Source: Methylobacterium sp. J-090 (GTDB lineage: Bacteria > Pseudomonadota > Alphaproteobacteria > Rhizobiales > Beijerinckiaceae). From it: a DNA stretch of 64,000 bases. The stretch covers positions 124,001 through 188,000 of the forward strand of contig NZ_JAKSXV010000082.1 in NCBI RefSeq assembly GCF_022829345.1. The letters are read 5' to 3'. Each line of letters begins with the position of its first letter. Positions within the stretch are counted from its first letter, which is position 1. Under the pieces are notes generated by a model. That model saw only the letters and a program-made list of their open reading frames with translations. It was not told the origin of the DNA and did not search any database. Made by a program: the position numbers and the translations under genes. Of the stretch, positions 43,412-53,221 are shown one piece after another.

Positions 43412-46000
43412 TCAGAACTGGCGCAGGTAGGGAGCCGGCTTCTGGCCGAGGATGCGCCAAGTGCCGGCAAGACCGAGAACGATGGCGAACACCACCGCCA
43501 ACGTCGCCGCGACGAGGGCGCCCGACAGGTCGAGGGTGAACTCGAGCTTCATGACCCGAGTGACGATGACCCATCCGGCGAGCATCCCGGCCAGCAGCCC
43601 GAACACGGCGGTGGCGAGACCGAGCGCCCCGTATTCCAGGGTGTAGGCGGCAAGCAGCCGCCCGCGCGTCGCGCCGAGGGTCTTGAGGACGACGGCGTCG
43701 TAGAGGCGTGCCCGATGGCCGGCCGCGAGCGCCCCGGCCAGCACGAACAGGCTCGCCACCACGGCGATGCCGCTGGCGCCGCGAATCGCCAGGACGAGCT
43801 TGCCGACGACGTCGTTGACCGCCTCCAGGGCTTCCTTGACCCGGATGCTGGTGACCGACGGGTAGGCTTTGGCGACGTCGCGCAGGATGATCGCCTCGGC
43901 CTTCGCGTCGGAGCCATTGGGCAGGGTCAGGGTGGCGAGGTCCGAATGCGGCGCGCCCCGGAAGGTGCCGGGCGAGAACACCATGACGAAGTTGATGCCC
44001 AGCGACCGCCACTCGACTTTGCGCAGGTTGGCAACCTTGGCGGTCAGTGTCCGCCCGAGCACATTGACCGTCACGGTGCCGCCGACGGACAGGTTCAGGC
44101 TGCGGGCGAGTTCGGCATCGAATGATACGAGGGGCGCGCGCGCTTCCTCGGCGTTCCACCACGTGCCGGCGACGAGGCGGGAGCCCTCTGGGATGTCCTC
44201 CGCGTAGGTGATGCCCCGGTCGCCGTCGAGCACCCAGGCGGCGTCCTCCGGCGGTTTGATCGACGCGGCGGGCACCCCGTCGATGGCGGTGATCCGCCCG
44301 CGCATCATCGGGACCCGCTCGATCTTGGCGCCGGGAGCCTGAGCGCCCAGGAAGGCGTGGAAGCCGTCGGAATCGACCGCCGGGATGTCGAGGAAGAACA
44401 GGTTCGGCGCCCGGGCCGGCAGGGAATTGCTCAGGGTGTTGCGGACATTGGCGTCGATGAGGCTGAGCGTCACGAGGAGCGTGACCCCGAGGCCGAGCGA
44501 CAGGACGATGGCGGGCGTCAGCGCGCCGGGCCGGTGCAGGTTGGCGAGCGCCATCCGGGGGGCGGCCGTGCGCGGGCGCGGCAGGCGCCGGGCGAGCGCC
44601 ATCAGCCCGAGGGCGACGAGGCGCAGGAGCCCGAAGGCGATGGCGGCGGCGGCGATGAAGATGAGGGCGAGGCGCCGGTCGAAGGCGGTGGCGAGCGCCA
44701 GGGCCACGAGGCCCCCGAGGGCCGCGGCGAGGATCAGCTTGTAGCGCAGGCGGGTCTTCGCCGAGCCCGGATCGACCACGTCGCGGAACAGGCCCGAGAC
44801 GGGGATGTCGTGGGCGCGGCCCAGGGGCAGGATCGCGAAGGCGAGCGCCGTCAGCAGGCCGTAGGCGGCGGCGAGCACCAGTTCACCCGGGGCCACCGTC
44901 GGGTTGAGGGGCAGCGGCAGGGACGTGTGGAACAGGGCATCGACGGCGAAGGGCAGGCCTGCGCCGAGGCCGAGGCCGATGGCGGTGCCGAGGCCGGCGA
45001 TGAGCATGACCTGCGTGAGGTAGAGGGCGACGATCTGGCCGCCCGGCGCGCCGACGCTCTTCAGGGTGGCGATGGAGCCGCGCTTGCGCTCGACGAAGGC
45101 CGTGACCGCATTGGCGACGCCGACGCCGCCGACGATGAGGGCGGTGAGGCCGACGAGGGTGAGGAACTGGGTGAAGCGCTCGATGCTTTTCGCGAACCGC
45201 GGATCGGCGTTGGAGCGGGCCCGCATCTCCCAGCCGGCCTCCGGGGCGGCGGCCGCGATGGTGGCGGCGCGGGCATCGAGTTCGGCGTCGCTCGCTTCGG
45301 GGAGTTGCAGCCGGTAGCTCCAGCGGTTGAGACTGCCCGGCTGGACGAGGCCCGTGGCGTCGAGGGCGTCACGGGAGATCAGCATCCGGGGCCCGAAGCC
45401 GATGCCGTTGGCGATGCGGTCCGGCTCGGAGACCAGGGTGGCGCGGATCGCGATGGGCGTACCCGCAACGGTGATGCGATCGCCGACCTTGAGGTCGAGG
45501 CGGGTGAGGAGCACGGGATCGACCACGGCGCCGTAGGCCCCCTCGGCCTGTGCCAGGAGATCGGCCAACGGGGCGGCCGGCTCGGTGACGAGCTCGCCGG
45601 TAGCCGGATAGCCGTCCTCGACGGCCTTGAGTTCGACGAGCGCCGCGCCCTTGTCGCCGGCGAGCGCCATGGCCCGCAGCGTCGTGACCACGGTGACGCG
45701 GCCCTGCGCCGTGAGCACGTCGCGCTCGGCCGGCGTCGCCTCGCGGTTGATGAGGCTGTAGGTCAGGTCGCCGCCCAGAATCCGCGCGCCCTCGCGCCCG
45801 AGCCCGTCGGTCAGCGAGCGGGCGACGGAGGCGACGCCCGCGATGGCCGCGACCCCGAGCGCGATGCAGGCGAGGAACACGGCAAAGCCCGAAAGCCCGC
45901 CGCGCAGTTCGCGGGTGGCGAGGCGCAGGGTGAGGGGCAAGGCGAGGAGTATGCCGGGCCGGCGCTGTCGCGGGCGCTCGGAGGCCAGAGTTCCGTGCAT
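43412..46000 (-). CDS. ybbP: FtsX-like ABC permease (YbbP type)
   Basis: 862 residues with ten helices in two FtsX-like halves separated by large periplasmic domains. LRLATRELRGGLSGFAVFLA at the start and GGVGVANAVTAFVERKRGSI are family signatures of YbbP. It forms an exporter with the ATPase encoded 2 bases upstream. Divergent tesA is next to the ATPase gene, an arrangement also known in Escherichia coli (ybbP-ybbA and tesA). The substrate is unknown; YbbAP has been linked to release of lipids or odd metabolites from the inner membrane. ATG 46000 fits the family start. Confidence 0.88.
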   Translation of the reverse strand: MHGTLASERPRQRRPGILLALPLTLRLATRELRGGLSGFAVFLACIALGVAAIAGVASVARSLTDGLGREGARILGGDLTYSLINREATPAERDVLTAQGRVTVVTTLRAMALAGDKGAALVELKAVEDGYPATGELVTEPAAPLADLLAQAEGAYGAVVDPVLLTRLDLKVGDRITVAGTPIAIRATLVSEPDRIANGIGFGPRMLISRDALDATGLVQPGSLNRWSYRLQLPEASDAELDARAATIAAAAPEAGWEMRARSNADPRFAKSIERFTQFLTLVGLTALIVGGVGVANAVTAFVERKRGSIATLKSVGAPGGQIVALYLTQVMLIAGLGTAIGLGLGAGLPFAVDALFHTSLPLPLNPTVAPGELVLAAAYGLLTALAFAILPLGRAHDIPVSGLFRDVVDPGSAKTRLRYKLILAAALGGLVALALATAFDRRLALIFIAAAAIAFGLLRLVALGLMALARRLPRPRTAAPRMALANLHRPGALTPAIVLSLGLGVTLLVTLSLIDANVRNTLSNSLPARAPNLFFLDIPAVDSDGFHAFLGAQAPGAKIERVPMMRGRITAIDGVPAASIKPPEDAAWVLDGDRGITYAEDIPEGSRLVAGTWWNAEEARAPLVSFDAELARSLNLSVGGTVTVNVLGRTLTAKVANLRKVEWRSLGINFVMVFSPGTFRGAPHSDLATLTLPNGSDAKAEAIILRDVAKAYPSVTSIRVKEALEAVNDVVGKLVLAIRGASGIAVVASLFVLAGALAAGHRARLYDAVVLKTLGATRGRLLAAYTLEYGALGLATAVFGLLAGMLAGWVIVTRVMKLEFTLDLSGALVAATLAVVFAIVLGLAGTWRILGQKPAPYLRQF

Positions 46001-46002
46001 GG

Positions 46003-46710
46003 TCAAGCCGCCAGGGCCGCTTCGACCCGGCCCGAGCGCAGGCTCACGGTCCGGTCGCAGAGCCGGGCGAGGCCGGGATCGTGGGTGACGAGGACGAGCG
46101 TAGCGCCCCGGTCGCGCTTCAGGGCGAACAGGAGATCGACGATCTGCCGGCCCGTGGCCTCGTCGAGGTTGCCCGTGGGCTCGTCGGCCACGAGAATCGC
46201 GGGGTCCGGCGCGATGGCCCGGGCGATGGCGACGCGCTGCTGCTCGCCGCCGGAGAGCTGCGCCGGATAATGGTGCAGGCGGTGGCCGAGGCCGACGGCT
46301 TCCAGCTCGGCCTTGGCGCGCGCATGGGCGTCGGGCTTGTCCGCGAGTTCGAGGGGCAGGGCCACGTTCTCCAGGGCCGTCATGGTCGGCACGAGGTGGA
46401 AGGCCTGGAACACGATGCCGATGCGCCGGCCGCGAAACCGCGCCAGGGCATCCTCGTCGAGGGCGCCGAGGTCCGTGCCCTCGACCACGATGGAGCCGGC
46501 ATCCGGCCGCTCCAGGCCGGCCATCACCATGAGCAGGGTCGACTTGCCCGAGCCCGACGGGCCGACGAGGCCCACCGCCTCGCCCTTTGCGACATCGAGG
46601 GAGATTCCGCGCAGGACGTGGACGCGGGCCGCCCCCCGCCCGAGACTGAGATCGAGGCCGGCGAGGGAGATGGCGTGGGGCGCGTGTGCGGGTTCGGCCT
46701 TGCCGGACAT
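46003..46710 (-). CDS. ybbA: ABC transporter ATPase (YbbA/LolD type)
   Basis: 235 residues, one nucleotide-binding domain: Walker A GPSGSGKST, signature LSGGEQQR, Walker B ILVADEPTGNLD and His switch VLVTHD. The order and the QAFHLVPTMTALENVALPLE segment fit the YbbA/LolD/MacB group that pairs with FtsX-like permeases. The permease gene follows after 2 bases. ATG 46710 is used; a TTG at 46713 is adjacent. Confidence 0.92.
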   Translation of the reverse strand: MSGKAEPAHAPHAISLAGLDLSLGRGAARVHVLRGISLDVAKGEAVGLVGPSGSGKSTLLMVMAGLERPDAGSIVVEGTDLGALDEDALARFRGRRIGIVFQAFHLVPTMTALENVALPLELADKPDAHARAKAELEAVGLGHRLHHYPAQLSGGEQQRVAIARAIAPDPAILVADEPTGNLDEATGRQIVDLLFALKRDRGATLVLVTHDPGLARLCDRTVSLRSGRVEAALAA

Positions 46711-46806
46711 CAATGGGAAACCGATCTGTGCGGAGATGAGGGCGGAAAAAATCAGGGTTGGGGTTTTGCCGGAATGGGTCGGTGCTCAGTGTCACGTTTC
46801 AGCGAT

Positions 46807-47487
46807 ATGGCCCGCCAAGCCGTGCGGCGCCACGTTCGCCTCTCCGTGGTTGTCGTGATGGCACTCTTTGCCGCACTCGGCCTCACCGCCTCCCCCGGCC
46901 GGACGGCCTCCGGTGAGCGGCCCGTGTCCCTCGTGGCGTTCGGCGACAGCCTCACGGCCGGCTACCGCCTGCCGGGCCCGGCCGCCTTCCCGGCGGTGCT
47001 GGAGCGGGCGCTCCAGGCCAAGGGCCGGGCCGTCACGGTGGCCAATGCGGGCGTCTCGGGCGATACCACCACGGGCGGCCTCGACCGCCTCGACTGGTCG
47101 GTACCCGACGGAACGGACGGCGTGATCCTCGAACTCGGCGCCAACGACATGCTGCGCGGCACCGATCCGGCCGTGACCCGCAAGGCCCTCGACACCATCA
47201 TCACCCGCCTGAAGGCCCGCAACATTCCGGTGATGCTCGCCGGCATGCGGTCCTCGCCGAATCTCGGCCCGGACTACGTCGCACGTTTCGACGCGATCTA
47301 TCCCGATCTCGCGAAGGAGTACGGCCTCGTCCTGTACCCGTTCTTCCTCGCGGGCATTGCCGGCGACAAGGCCTACAATCTCGAAGACCGGCTCCACCCC
47401 AACGTGAAGGGCGTCGAGACCATCGTCGACGGCATCCTGCCGAGCGTCGAGACCTTCCTCGATCGGGTGCAGGCGATCGGCCGCTGA
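46807..47487 (+). CDS. tesA: Periplasmic SGNH esterase/lysophospholipase (TesA-like)
   Basis: 226 residues with a positively charged signal (MARQAVRRHVRLSVVVVMAL). Block I LVAFGDSLTAGY contains the catalytic Ser48, GANDMLRG is block III and DRLHPN gives the Asp-His pair. It hydrolyses acyl esters of lipids or thioesters in the periplasm. It is divergent from ybbA and overlaps the stop of the next gene by one base (TGATG). The start is uncertain; GTG 46789 is also in frame. Confidence 0.9.
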   Translation: MARQAVRRHVRLSVVVVMALFAALGLTASPGRTASGERPVSLVAFGDSLTAGYRLPGPAAFPAVLERALQAKGRAVTVANAGVSGDTTTGGLDRLDWSVPDGTDGVILELGANDMLRGTDPAVTRKALDTIITRLKARNIPVMLAGMRSSPNLGPDYVARFDAIYPDLAKEYGLVLYPFFLAGIAGDKAYNLEDRLHPNVKGVETIVDGILPSVETFLDRVQAIGR

Positions 47488-48029
47488 TGCCGCGCCTGTT
47501 CACCGGCCTCGAGATCCCACCCGCCATCGCCGAAATCCTCGCCCTGCGGCGCGGAGCCCTGACCGGAGCGCGCTGGATCGACCCGACCGACTACCACGTC
47601 ACCCTGCGGTTCCTCGGGGACGTGGACGAGACCGTGGCGGAAGCTGTGCACGACGGCCTCGTCGCGGCGCGTGCCCGCCCGCCGCTCGATCTCGTCCTCG
47701 ACGGGATCGGCGTCTTCGGCGGCGCGAAACCGCGCTCGATCCTGGCCACCGTCACGGGCGATCCCGCCCTCGTCGAGTTGCACGCCGAGCACGAGCGACT
47801 GGCGCGGGACGCCGGTGCGGCGCCCGACACCCGTCGATTCACGCCGCACGTGACTCTGGCGCGCCTCAACCGGCAGGCGAGCGCACTCGACGTGGCGCAG
47901 TACCTTACGGAATCAGGAGGATTCCCGCCCCTGCGTTTCACCGCGACGCGGGTCGCCCTGTTCTCGGCCCGCGCCTCGACGGGTGGCGGCCCCTACCTCG
48001 TCGAGGCCGCCTACCCGCTGGACGGATAG
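47487..48029 (+). CDS. thpR: RNA 2',3'-cyclic phosphodiesterase (2H family)
   Basis: 180 residues with two HxTL motifs, HVTL at His37 and HVTL at His121, that define the 2H phosphoesterase fold. Family members open 2',3'-cyclic phosphates on RNA ends and were once called 2'-5' RNA ligases. ATG 47487 overlaps the tesA stop, so the two are coupled. Confidence 0.92.
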   Translation: MPRLFTGLEIPPAIAEILALRRGALTGARWIDPTDYHVTLRFLGDVDETVAEAVHDGLVAARARPPLDLVLDGIGVFGGAKPRSILATVTGDPALVELHAEHERLARDAGAAPDTRRFTPHVTLARLNRQASALDVAQYLTESGGFPPLRFTATRVALFSARASTGGGPYLVEAAYPLDG

Positions 48030-48174
48030 GGCGCGTCCCAGGCAGGCTTCGAGGCGACGCGGGTTTCCGCTCACCGAGACAATGGCTTGCTGGCTGGCAT
48101 CGATGATCGCCCCGGCGCAAGCGAGCGAGGCAAGGCCGCGCCCCATGCAACCTGCCTTTCGGCGCGGGCGTCCC

Positions 48175-49068
48175 TCAATCCTGCAGGCCGATGACCTGGA
48201 AATTCGTATGCAGTTCGTCCGACATCGGCACGTTGAGGCGCTCTCCGTTGGGGAGGCGCTTGAGGAACCAGCGCTCGTAGAGCCAGCGTAGTTCGCGCGA
48301 CTCGGCCAGCCGCACGAAGGTCGCCTGCACCAGGGTCGCGAGTTGCGGGTCGTCCTTGCGGAAGACGAGGCCGTAGGGCTCGAAGGAGAGCTTGTCCGGC
48401 AGGACCGTGAAGGCGCCGCCCTCGGGGCCGGCCCCCGCGATGAGCCCGTAGAGCAGCACGTCGTCGAGGCCCAGCGCGTCGGCGCGCCCGTCCCGCACCA
48501 TGGCGAAGGATTCGGCGTGGTCCTTGCCCGTCACGAGGGTCACCGGAAGGGCGAGGCGCGCGAACAGGGATCGCAGGGCCGTCTCGTTGGTGGTGCCGGC
48601 CGTGACGGCCACGGTGCGGTTGGCGAGATCGCGATAGGAGGCGATCGCCGCGCCACGCCGCACCAGGAGCTTGGTGGCGCTGAAATAGGTGACGGGGGAG
48701 AATGCCACGCGCTTCCGGCGCTCGGCATTGGCGGTGGTCGAACCGCATTCGAGGTCGATCCGTCCCGAGATCAGGGCGTCGAGGCGGGAATCCGAGGTGA
48801 CGGGCGCGTAGCGGACGGTGAGGTCCTTGCGCCCGGTCTCCCGCGCGATGTCGTCCACCACTTCGAGGCAGAGATCGACGGCGTAGCCCACGGGCTTGCC
48901 GGTGGCGTCCTTGAACGAGAACGGCAAGGAGCTTTCGCGGTAGCCGAGGGTGATCACGCCCGTCTCGGCCACGGTCTTCAGGGTGCCGCCGAGAACCTCG
49001 ACGGCGCGGGCCGGCCCGGATGCCAGGAGCGCGACGAGGATGCCCAGAACGATGCGATGTCCGGTCAT
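48175..49068 (-). CDS. Amino-acid type periplasmic substrate-binding protein (GltI-like), orphan
   Basis: About 297 residues with a signal peptide ending near ARA. TGVITLGYRESSLPFSF and VGYAVDLCLEVVDDI are typical of the glutamate/aspartate family 3 solute-binding proteins. RLDALISGRIDLECGSTTAN shows the amino-acid-binding arginine/aspartate region. ATG 49068 follows AGGAAGGAA. No ABC permease or ATPase is adjacent. It lies 34 bases after a DctA-type symporter gene, so they are likely co-transcribed. It may assist uptake or act as a sensor. Confidence 0.88.
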   Translation of the reverse strand: MTGHRIVLGILVALLASGPARAVEVLGGTLKTVAETGVITLGYRESSLPFSFKDATGKPVGYAVDLCLEVVDDIARETGRKDLTVRYAPVTSDSRLDALISGRIDLECGSTTANAERRKRVAFSPVTYFSATKLLVRRGAAIASYRDLANRTVAVTAGTTNETALRSLFARLALPVTLVTGKDHAESFAMVRDGRADALGLDDVLLYGLIAGAGPEGGAFTVLPDKLSFEPYGLVFRKDDPQLATLVQATFVRLAESRELRWLYERWFLKRLPNGERLNVPMSDELHTNFQVIGLQD

Positions 49069-49102
49069 GACCGTTCCTTCCTCGCGGGAGAGCCCAGTAG
49101 CC

Positions 49103-50374
49103 CTACTCGGCCGGAAGCGGGCTGACATCCCGGTCGAGGCGCTGGTCGGTGAGTTCGAGCTGGCCCTCCCACTTGGCGACCGCCACGGTGGCGACGCTGT
49201 TGCCGAGCACGTTGGTGGCCGAGCGGCCCATGTCGAGGAACTGGTCGATGCCGATGATGAGGAGCAGGCCGGCTTCCGGAATCTGGAAGGTCGAGAGGGT
49301 GGCGGAGATCACCACCAGGGAGGCGCGCGGCACGCCGGCCATGCCCTTCGAGGTCACCATCAGGAGGAGCAGCATGGTCAGCTGCTGCCCCGTGGTGAGG
49401 GGGATGTTGTAGGCCTGGGCGATGAACATCACCGCGAAGGTGCAGTACATCATCGAGCCGTCGAGGTTGAACGAGTACCCCATCGGCAGGACGAAGGAGG
49501 TGATCTTGTTGGGCACGCCGAACCGCTCCAGGTTCGACAAGGTCTTGGGGTAGGCCGCCTCGCTCGACGCCGTGGAGAAGGCGAGGAGGAACGGCTCCTT
49601 GATGAGGTCGAGGAGGCGTTTCATGTGGTGGCCCACCAGCAGGAAGCCGGCGAAGGCGAGGAGGCACCACAGCATCGCGAGGCTGAAGTAGAACTCCAGC
49701 ATGAACTTGCCGTAGGTCACAAGCACGCCGATGCCCTGGGTGGTGATGGTGGCGGCGATCGCCGCGAAGACCGCGATGGGGGCGAACCCCATGACGTAGC
49801 CGGTGATCTTGAGCATCACGTCGGCCAGCCCCTCGATCCCCTGCGCCAGAAGCTTGCCCTTCTCGCCGAGCGCCGCGAGGCCGACGCCGAAGAAGATCGA
49901 GAACACCACGATCTGGAGGATCTCGTTGTTGGCCATGGCCTCCACCGGGCTCTTCGGCACCAAGTGCGTGACGAACTCCTTCAGGGAGAGGGAGGCGGCC
50001 TTGAGGTTGGTGGTGGCGCCGGCATCGGGGAGCGGCAGGTTGAGGTTCTCGCCCGGCCGCAGGATGTTGACCATAATCAGGCCGAGCAGCAGCGAACACA
50101 GCGAGGCACCGACGAACCACAGCATGGCCTTGCCGCCGACCCGGCCGACGGAGGCGGTGTCTCCCATGTGGGCGATGCCGACGACCAGGGTGGAGAACAC
50201 CAGCGGCGCGATGATCATCTTGATCAACCGCAGGAACACGTCGCTGATCAGGGCGATGTAGCCGGAGATTTCCTTCGAGGTCTGCGGATCGGGCCAAGTG
50301 ACGTTGCACAAGTAGCCCACTGCGATGCCGAGCAGCATGCCGATGAAGATGTACGTCGTGAGCCTGGACTGCAT
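49103..50374 (-). CDS. Dicarboxylate/amino-acid:cation symporter (DctA/GltP family)
   Basis: 423 residues, eight helices plus two hairpin loops. The hairpin serines (LAFSTASSEAAYPKTLSNLE), PMGYSFNLDGSMMY and SKGMAGVPRASLVV with GRSATNVLGNSVATVAVAKW are diagnostic for the DAACS family that imports C4-dicarboxylates, glutamate or aspartate. GGGGAGGAA precedes ATG 50374. It is the first gene of a two-gene operon with the binding protein. Succinate or malate uptake would feed the succinate dehydrogenase in the window. Confidence 0.93.
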   Translation of the reverse strand: MQSRLTTYIFIGMLLGIAVGYLCNVTWPDPQTSKEISGYIALISDVFLRLIKMIIAPLVFSTLVVGIAHMGDTASVGRVGGKAMLWFVGASLCSLLLGLIMVNILRPGENLNLPLPDAGATTNLKAASLSLKEFVTHLVPKSPVEAMANNEILQIVVFSIFFGVGLAALGEKGKLLAQGIEGLADVMLKITGYVMGFAPIAVFAAIAATITTQGIGVLVTYGKFMLEFYFSLAMLWCLLAFAGFLLVGHHMKRLLDLIKEPFLLAFSTASSEAAYPKTLSNLERFGVPNKITSFVLPMGYSFNLDGSMMYCTFAVMFIAQAYNIPLTTGQQLTMLLLLMVTSKGMAGVPRASLVVISATLSTFQIPEAGLLLIIGIDQFLDMGRSATNVLGNSVATVAVAKWEGQLELTDQRLDRDVSPLPAE

Positions 50375-50636
50375 CGGAATTCCTCCCCCGACGCGCCCAC
50401 GCACGTCCGGCGACTTGCCGCCGCAAGCCAACACACGGAAAGTCCTCGCACGGACCATGCCACCGGCCGAAAACCTTATTCGGCGCCGTCCGAACGGACC
50501 GAGTGCCGCGATGTCTTGCCGGGGGTGGGGCCGTCTCCAGTGAAAGGCTAGCGTTTTTCCAGTCCCGTGCAAGCGGCACATCGGGAATTCTTGCGCCGCC
50601 TCAGGATTGCCCGGCGTCGCCGGACGTGCGGCCGGT

Positions 50637-51254
50637 TCAGGCGGCGCGCAGGCGGGCGGCGGCCTCGGCGGAACGGCGGATCACCGCCTCCTCGGGCAGG
50701 CCGGCCGGGACGACCCAGCTTCCACCGACGCACAGCACGGGCTTGAGGGCGAGCCAGTCGGGCGCGGTGGCCTCGGTGATGCCGCCGGTGGGGCAGAAGC
50801 GGACCTGATGGAACGGGCCGGCCAGCGCCTTCAGGGCCTTGATGCCGCCGGCGGCCTCGGCGGGAAAGAACTTGAACCGGTCGAGCCCGTGGTCGAGGCC
50901 GCGCATGATGTCGGCCGAGTTGGCGATACCGGGCAGGTAGGGGATGCCCCGGTCGATGGCCGCGCGGGTCAGCGGCTCGGTGAGGCCGGGGCTGACGATG
51001 AACTTCGCCCCCGCGTTGATGGCGGCGTCGAGGTCGCGCGGGTTGAGCACGGTGCCGGCCCCCACCACCGCGCCCTCGACCCGCGACATGATGCGGATCA
51101 CCTCGAGGGCGGCGGGGGTGCGCAGGGTCACCTCCAGGGCCGTGAGCCCGCCGGCCACCAGGGCCCGGGCGATGGGCTCGGCATGGGCCACGTCCTCGAC
51201 CACGAGGACGGGGATGACGGGAACGGAGCGCATCAGCGCGTCGATGCTGGTCAT
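50637..51254 (-). CDS. eda: 2-dehydro-3-deoxy-6-phosphogluconate aldolase
   Basis: 205 residues. Glu41 (EVTLRT) and Schiff-base Lys128 (RFKFFPAE) are intact. It splits KDPG into pyruvate and glyceraldehyde 3-phosphate, and can also act on 4-hydroxy-2-oxoglutarate. It follows edd by 28 bases in one operon. With edd it completes the Entner-Doudoroff route. Confidence 0.95.
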   Translation of the reverse strand: MTSIDALMRSVPVIPVLVVEDVAHAEPIARALVAGGLTALEVTLRTPAALEVIRIMSRVEGAVVGAGTVLNPRDLDAAINAGAKFIVSPGLTEPLTRAAIDRGIPYLPGIANSADIMRGLDHGLDRFKFFPAEAAGGIKALKALAGPFHQVRFCPTGGITEATAPDWLALKPVLCVGGSWVVPAGLPEEAVIRRSAEAAARLRAA

Positions 51255-51282
51255 GGGGCGGTCCTCGAAGGTACGGGGTGGG

Positions 51283-53106
51283 TCAAAGGCCGGCAGCGGC
51301 CAGCATGGCGGAGGCGCCCTGCTCGGCCCCGTCGGCGCCGTGGCGCAGGAAGGCGAACAGCTCGCGTCCGGTGCCGAAGGCGGGCGCCGGGGCGGTGGCC
51401 TCGTCGCGGGCCTCCCACTCGGCGGGATCGACGAGGACTTCGAGGCTGCCGTCCTCGGCGCTCAGGCGCACCACGTCGCCGTCGCGGATCCTGGCGAGCG
51501 GGCCCCCGCCCAGCGCCTCCGGGCTGAGGTGGATCGCCGCCGGGACCTTGCCGGAGGCGCCCGACATCCGCCCGTCGGTGACGAGGGCGACACGGAACCC
51601 GCGATCCTGCAGCACCCCGAGCTGGGGCGTGAGCTTGTGGAGCTCCGGCATGCCGTTGGCGCGCGGGCCCTGGAAGCGCACCACCACCACGACGTCGGTT
51701 TCGAGTTCGCCGGCCTTGAACGCCGCCATGACGTCGTCCTGATCGTCGAAGACGCGGGCTGGCGCTTCGATGGTCCAGCGCGACGGCTCGACGGCGCTGG
51801 TCTTGAAGGTCGCCCGGCCGAGATTGCCCTTCACCAGCCGCATGCCGCCGTCGGCCTGGAACGGACGCGCGGGGCCGCGCAGGATGCTCTCGTCGTGGGA
51901 CCTCTCCGGGGCGTCCTCGAACACCAGGGCATCGTCCACGAGCTTGGGATCGCGGGCGTGGTCGCGCAGGCGCCCACCCGCGACGGTGAGGATGTCGTCG
52001 TGCAGGAGCCCAGCATCGATGAGGCTGGCGATGACGTAGGACATGCCGCCGGCGGCGTGGAAGTGGTTCACGTCGCCCGAGCCGTTGGGATAGACCTTGG
52101 CGACCTGCGGGACCACGGCCGAGAGCCGGTCGAAATCCTCCCAGTCGAGGACGATGCCGGCGGCGCGCGCCATCGCCGGCAGGTGGATGGCGTGGTTCGT
52201 CGAGCCGCCGGTGGCGAGCAGGCCCACCACGGCGTTGACGATGGCCTTCTCGTCGATGCAGCGGCCGAGCGGCCGGTAATCGTTGCCGTTGGCGCCGATC
52301 TCGGAAAGGCGATGGACGGCCGCCCGCGTCACCGCCTGGCGCAGCTTCGTGCCCGGATTGATGAACGAGGCGCCGGGCATGTGCAGGCCCATGACGTCCA
52401 TCATCATCTGATTGGAGTTGGCGGTGCCGTAGAAGGTGCAGGTGCCGGCGCCGTGATAGGAGGCGGACTCGGATTCGAGCAGCTCGTCGCGCCCGACCTT
52501 GCCCTCGGCGTAGAGTTGCCGGACGCGCTGTTTCTCCTTGTTGGCGATGCCCGACGGCATGGGCCCGGCCGGGATCAGGATCATCGGCAGGTGGCCGAAC
52601 CGGAGCGCCCCGATGATGAGGCCCGGCACGATCTTGTCGCAGATGCCGAGCAGCGCCGCCGAATCGAACATCCCGTGGCTGAGCGCGAGGGCGGTGGAGA
52701 GCGCGATGGTGTCGCGCGAGAACAGGGACAGCTCCATGCCGCGCTGGCCTTGCGTGACGCCGTCGCACATAGCCGGCACGCCGCCCGCGACCTGCGCCGT
52801 GGCGCCCACCTCGCGGGCGAAAAGCTTCATCTGGTCGGGGTAGCGGCCGTAGGGCTGATGGGCCGAGAGCATGTCGTTGTAGGCCGTGACGATGGCCATG
52901 TTCATGCTGCGCCCGGCCCGGATCGCCGGCTTGTCCTCGCCGGAGGCCGCGAAGCCGTGGGCGAGGTTGCCGCAATTGAGCATCGGTCGGTGGACGCCGT
53001 GGTCGCGCTCGCGGGCGACGAGGTCGAGATACGCCGTTCGCGTTGGCCGTGAGCGTTCGATCACCCGCGCGGTGACGGCGGCGATCTCGGGGTGAAGCTC
53101 GGTCAT
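51283..53106 (-). CDS. edd: 6-phosphogluconate dehydratase
   Basis: 607 residues, the usual length for the IlvD/Edd family. [40 protein letters not shown] and [20 protein letters not shown] hold the iron-sulfur cluster cysteines. It converts 6-phosphogluconate to KDPG. ATG 53106 follows GAGGAAAT. First gene of edd-eda; a SulP transporter gene ends about 115 bases upstream on the same strand. Confidence 0.96.
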   Translation of the reverse strand: MTELHPEIAAVTARVIERSRPTRTAYLDLVARERDHGVHRPMLNCGNLAHGFAASGEDKPAIRAGRSMNMAIVTAYNDMLSAHQPYGRYPDQMKLFAREVGATAQVAGGVPAMCDGVTQGQRGMELSLFSRDTIALSTALALSHGMFDSAALLGICDKIVPGLIIGALRFGHLPMILIPAGPMPSGIANKEKQRVRQLYAEGKVGRDELLESESASYHGAGTCTFYGTANSNQMMMDVMGLHMPGASFINPGTKLRQAVTRAAVHRLSEIGANGNDYRPLGRCIDEKAIVNAVVGLLATGGSTNHAIHLPAMARAAGIVLDWEDFDRLSAVVPQVAKVYPNGSGDVNHFHAAGGMSYVIASLIDAGLLHDDILTVAGGRLRDHARDPKLVDDALVFEDAPERSHDESILRGPARPFQADGGMRLVKGNLGRATFKTSAVEPSRWTIEAPARVFDDQDDVMAAFKAGELETDVVVVVRFQGPRANGMPELHKLTPQLGVLQDRGFRVALVTDGRMSGASGKVPAAIHLSPEALGGGPLARIRDGDVVRLSAEDGSLEVLVDPAEWEARDEATAPAPAFGTGRELFAFLRHGADGAEQGASAMLAAAGL

Positions 53107-53221
53107 GACATTTCCTCGCATGGCGCGAAGTCTGGAACTCTTGAAACCATGGCGGCGCCGCCGTGGCTAGCCGGACGTCCCCGTTCGCCTGGACAGACGG
53201 GGGCGTCTGTCGGCTTCGGGC

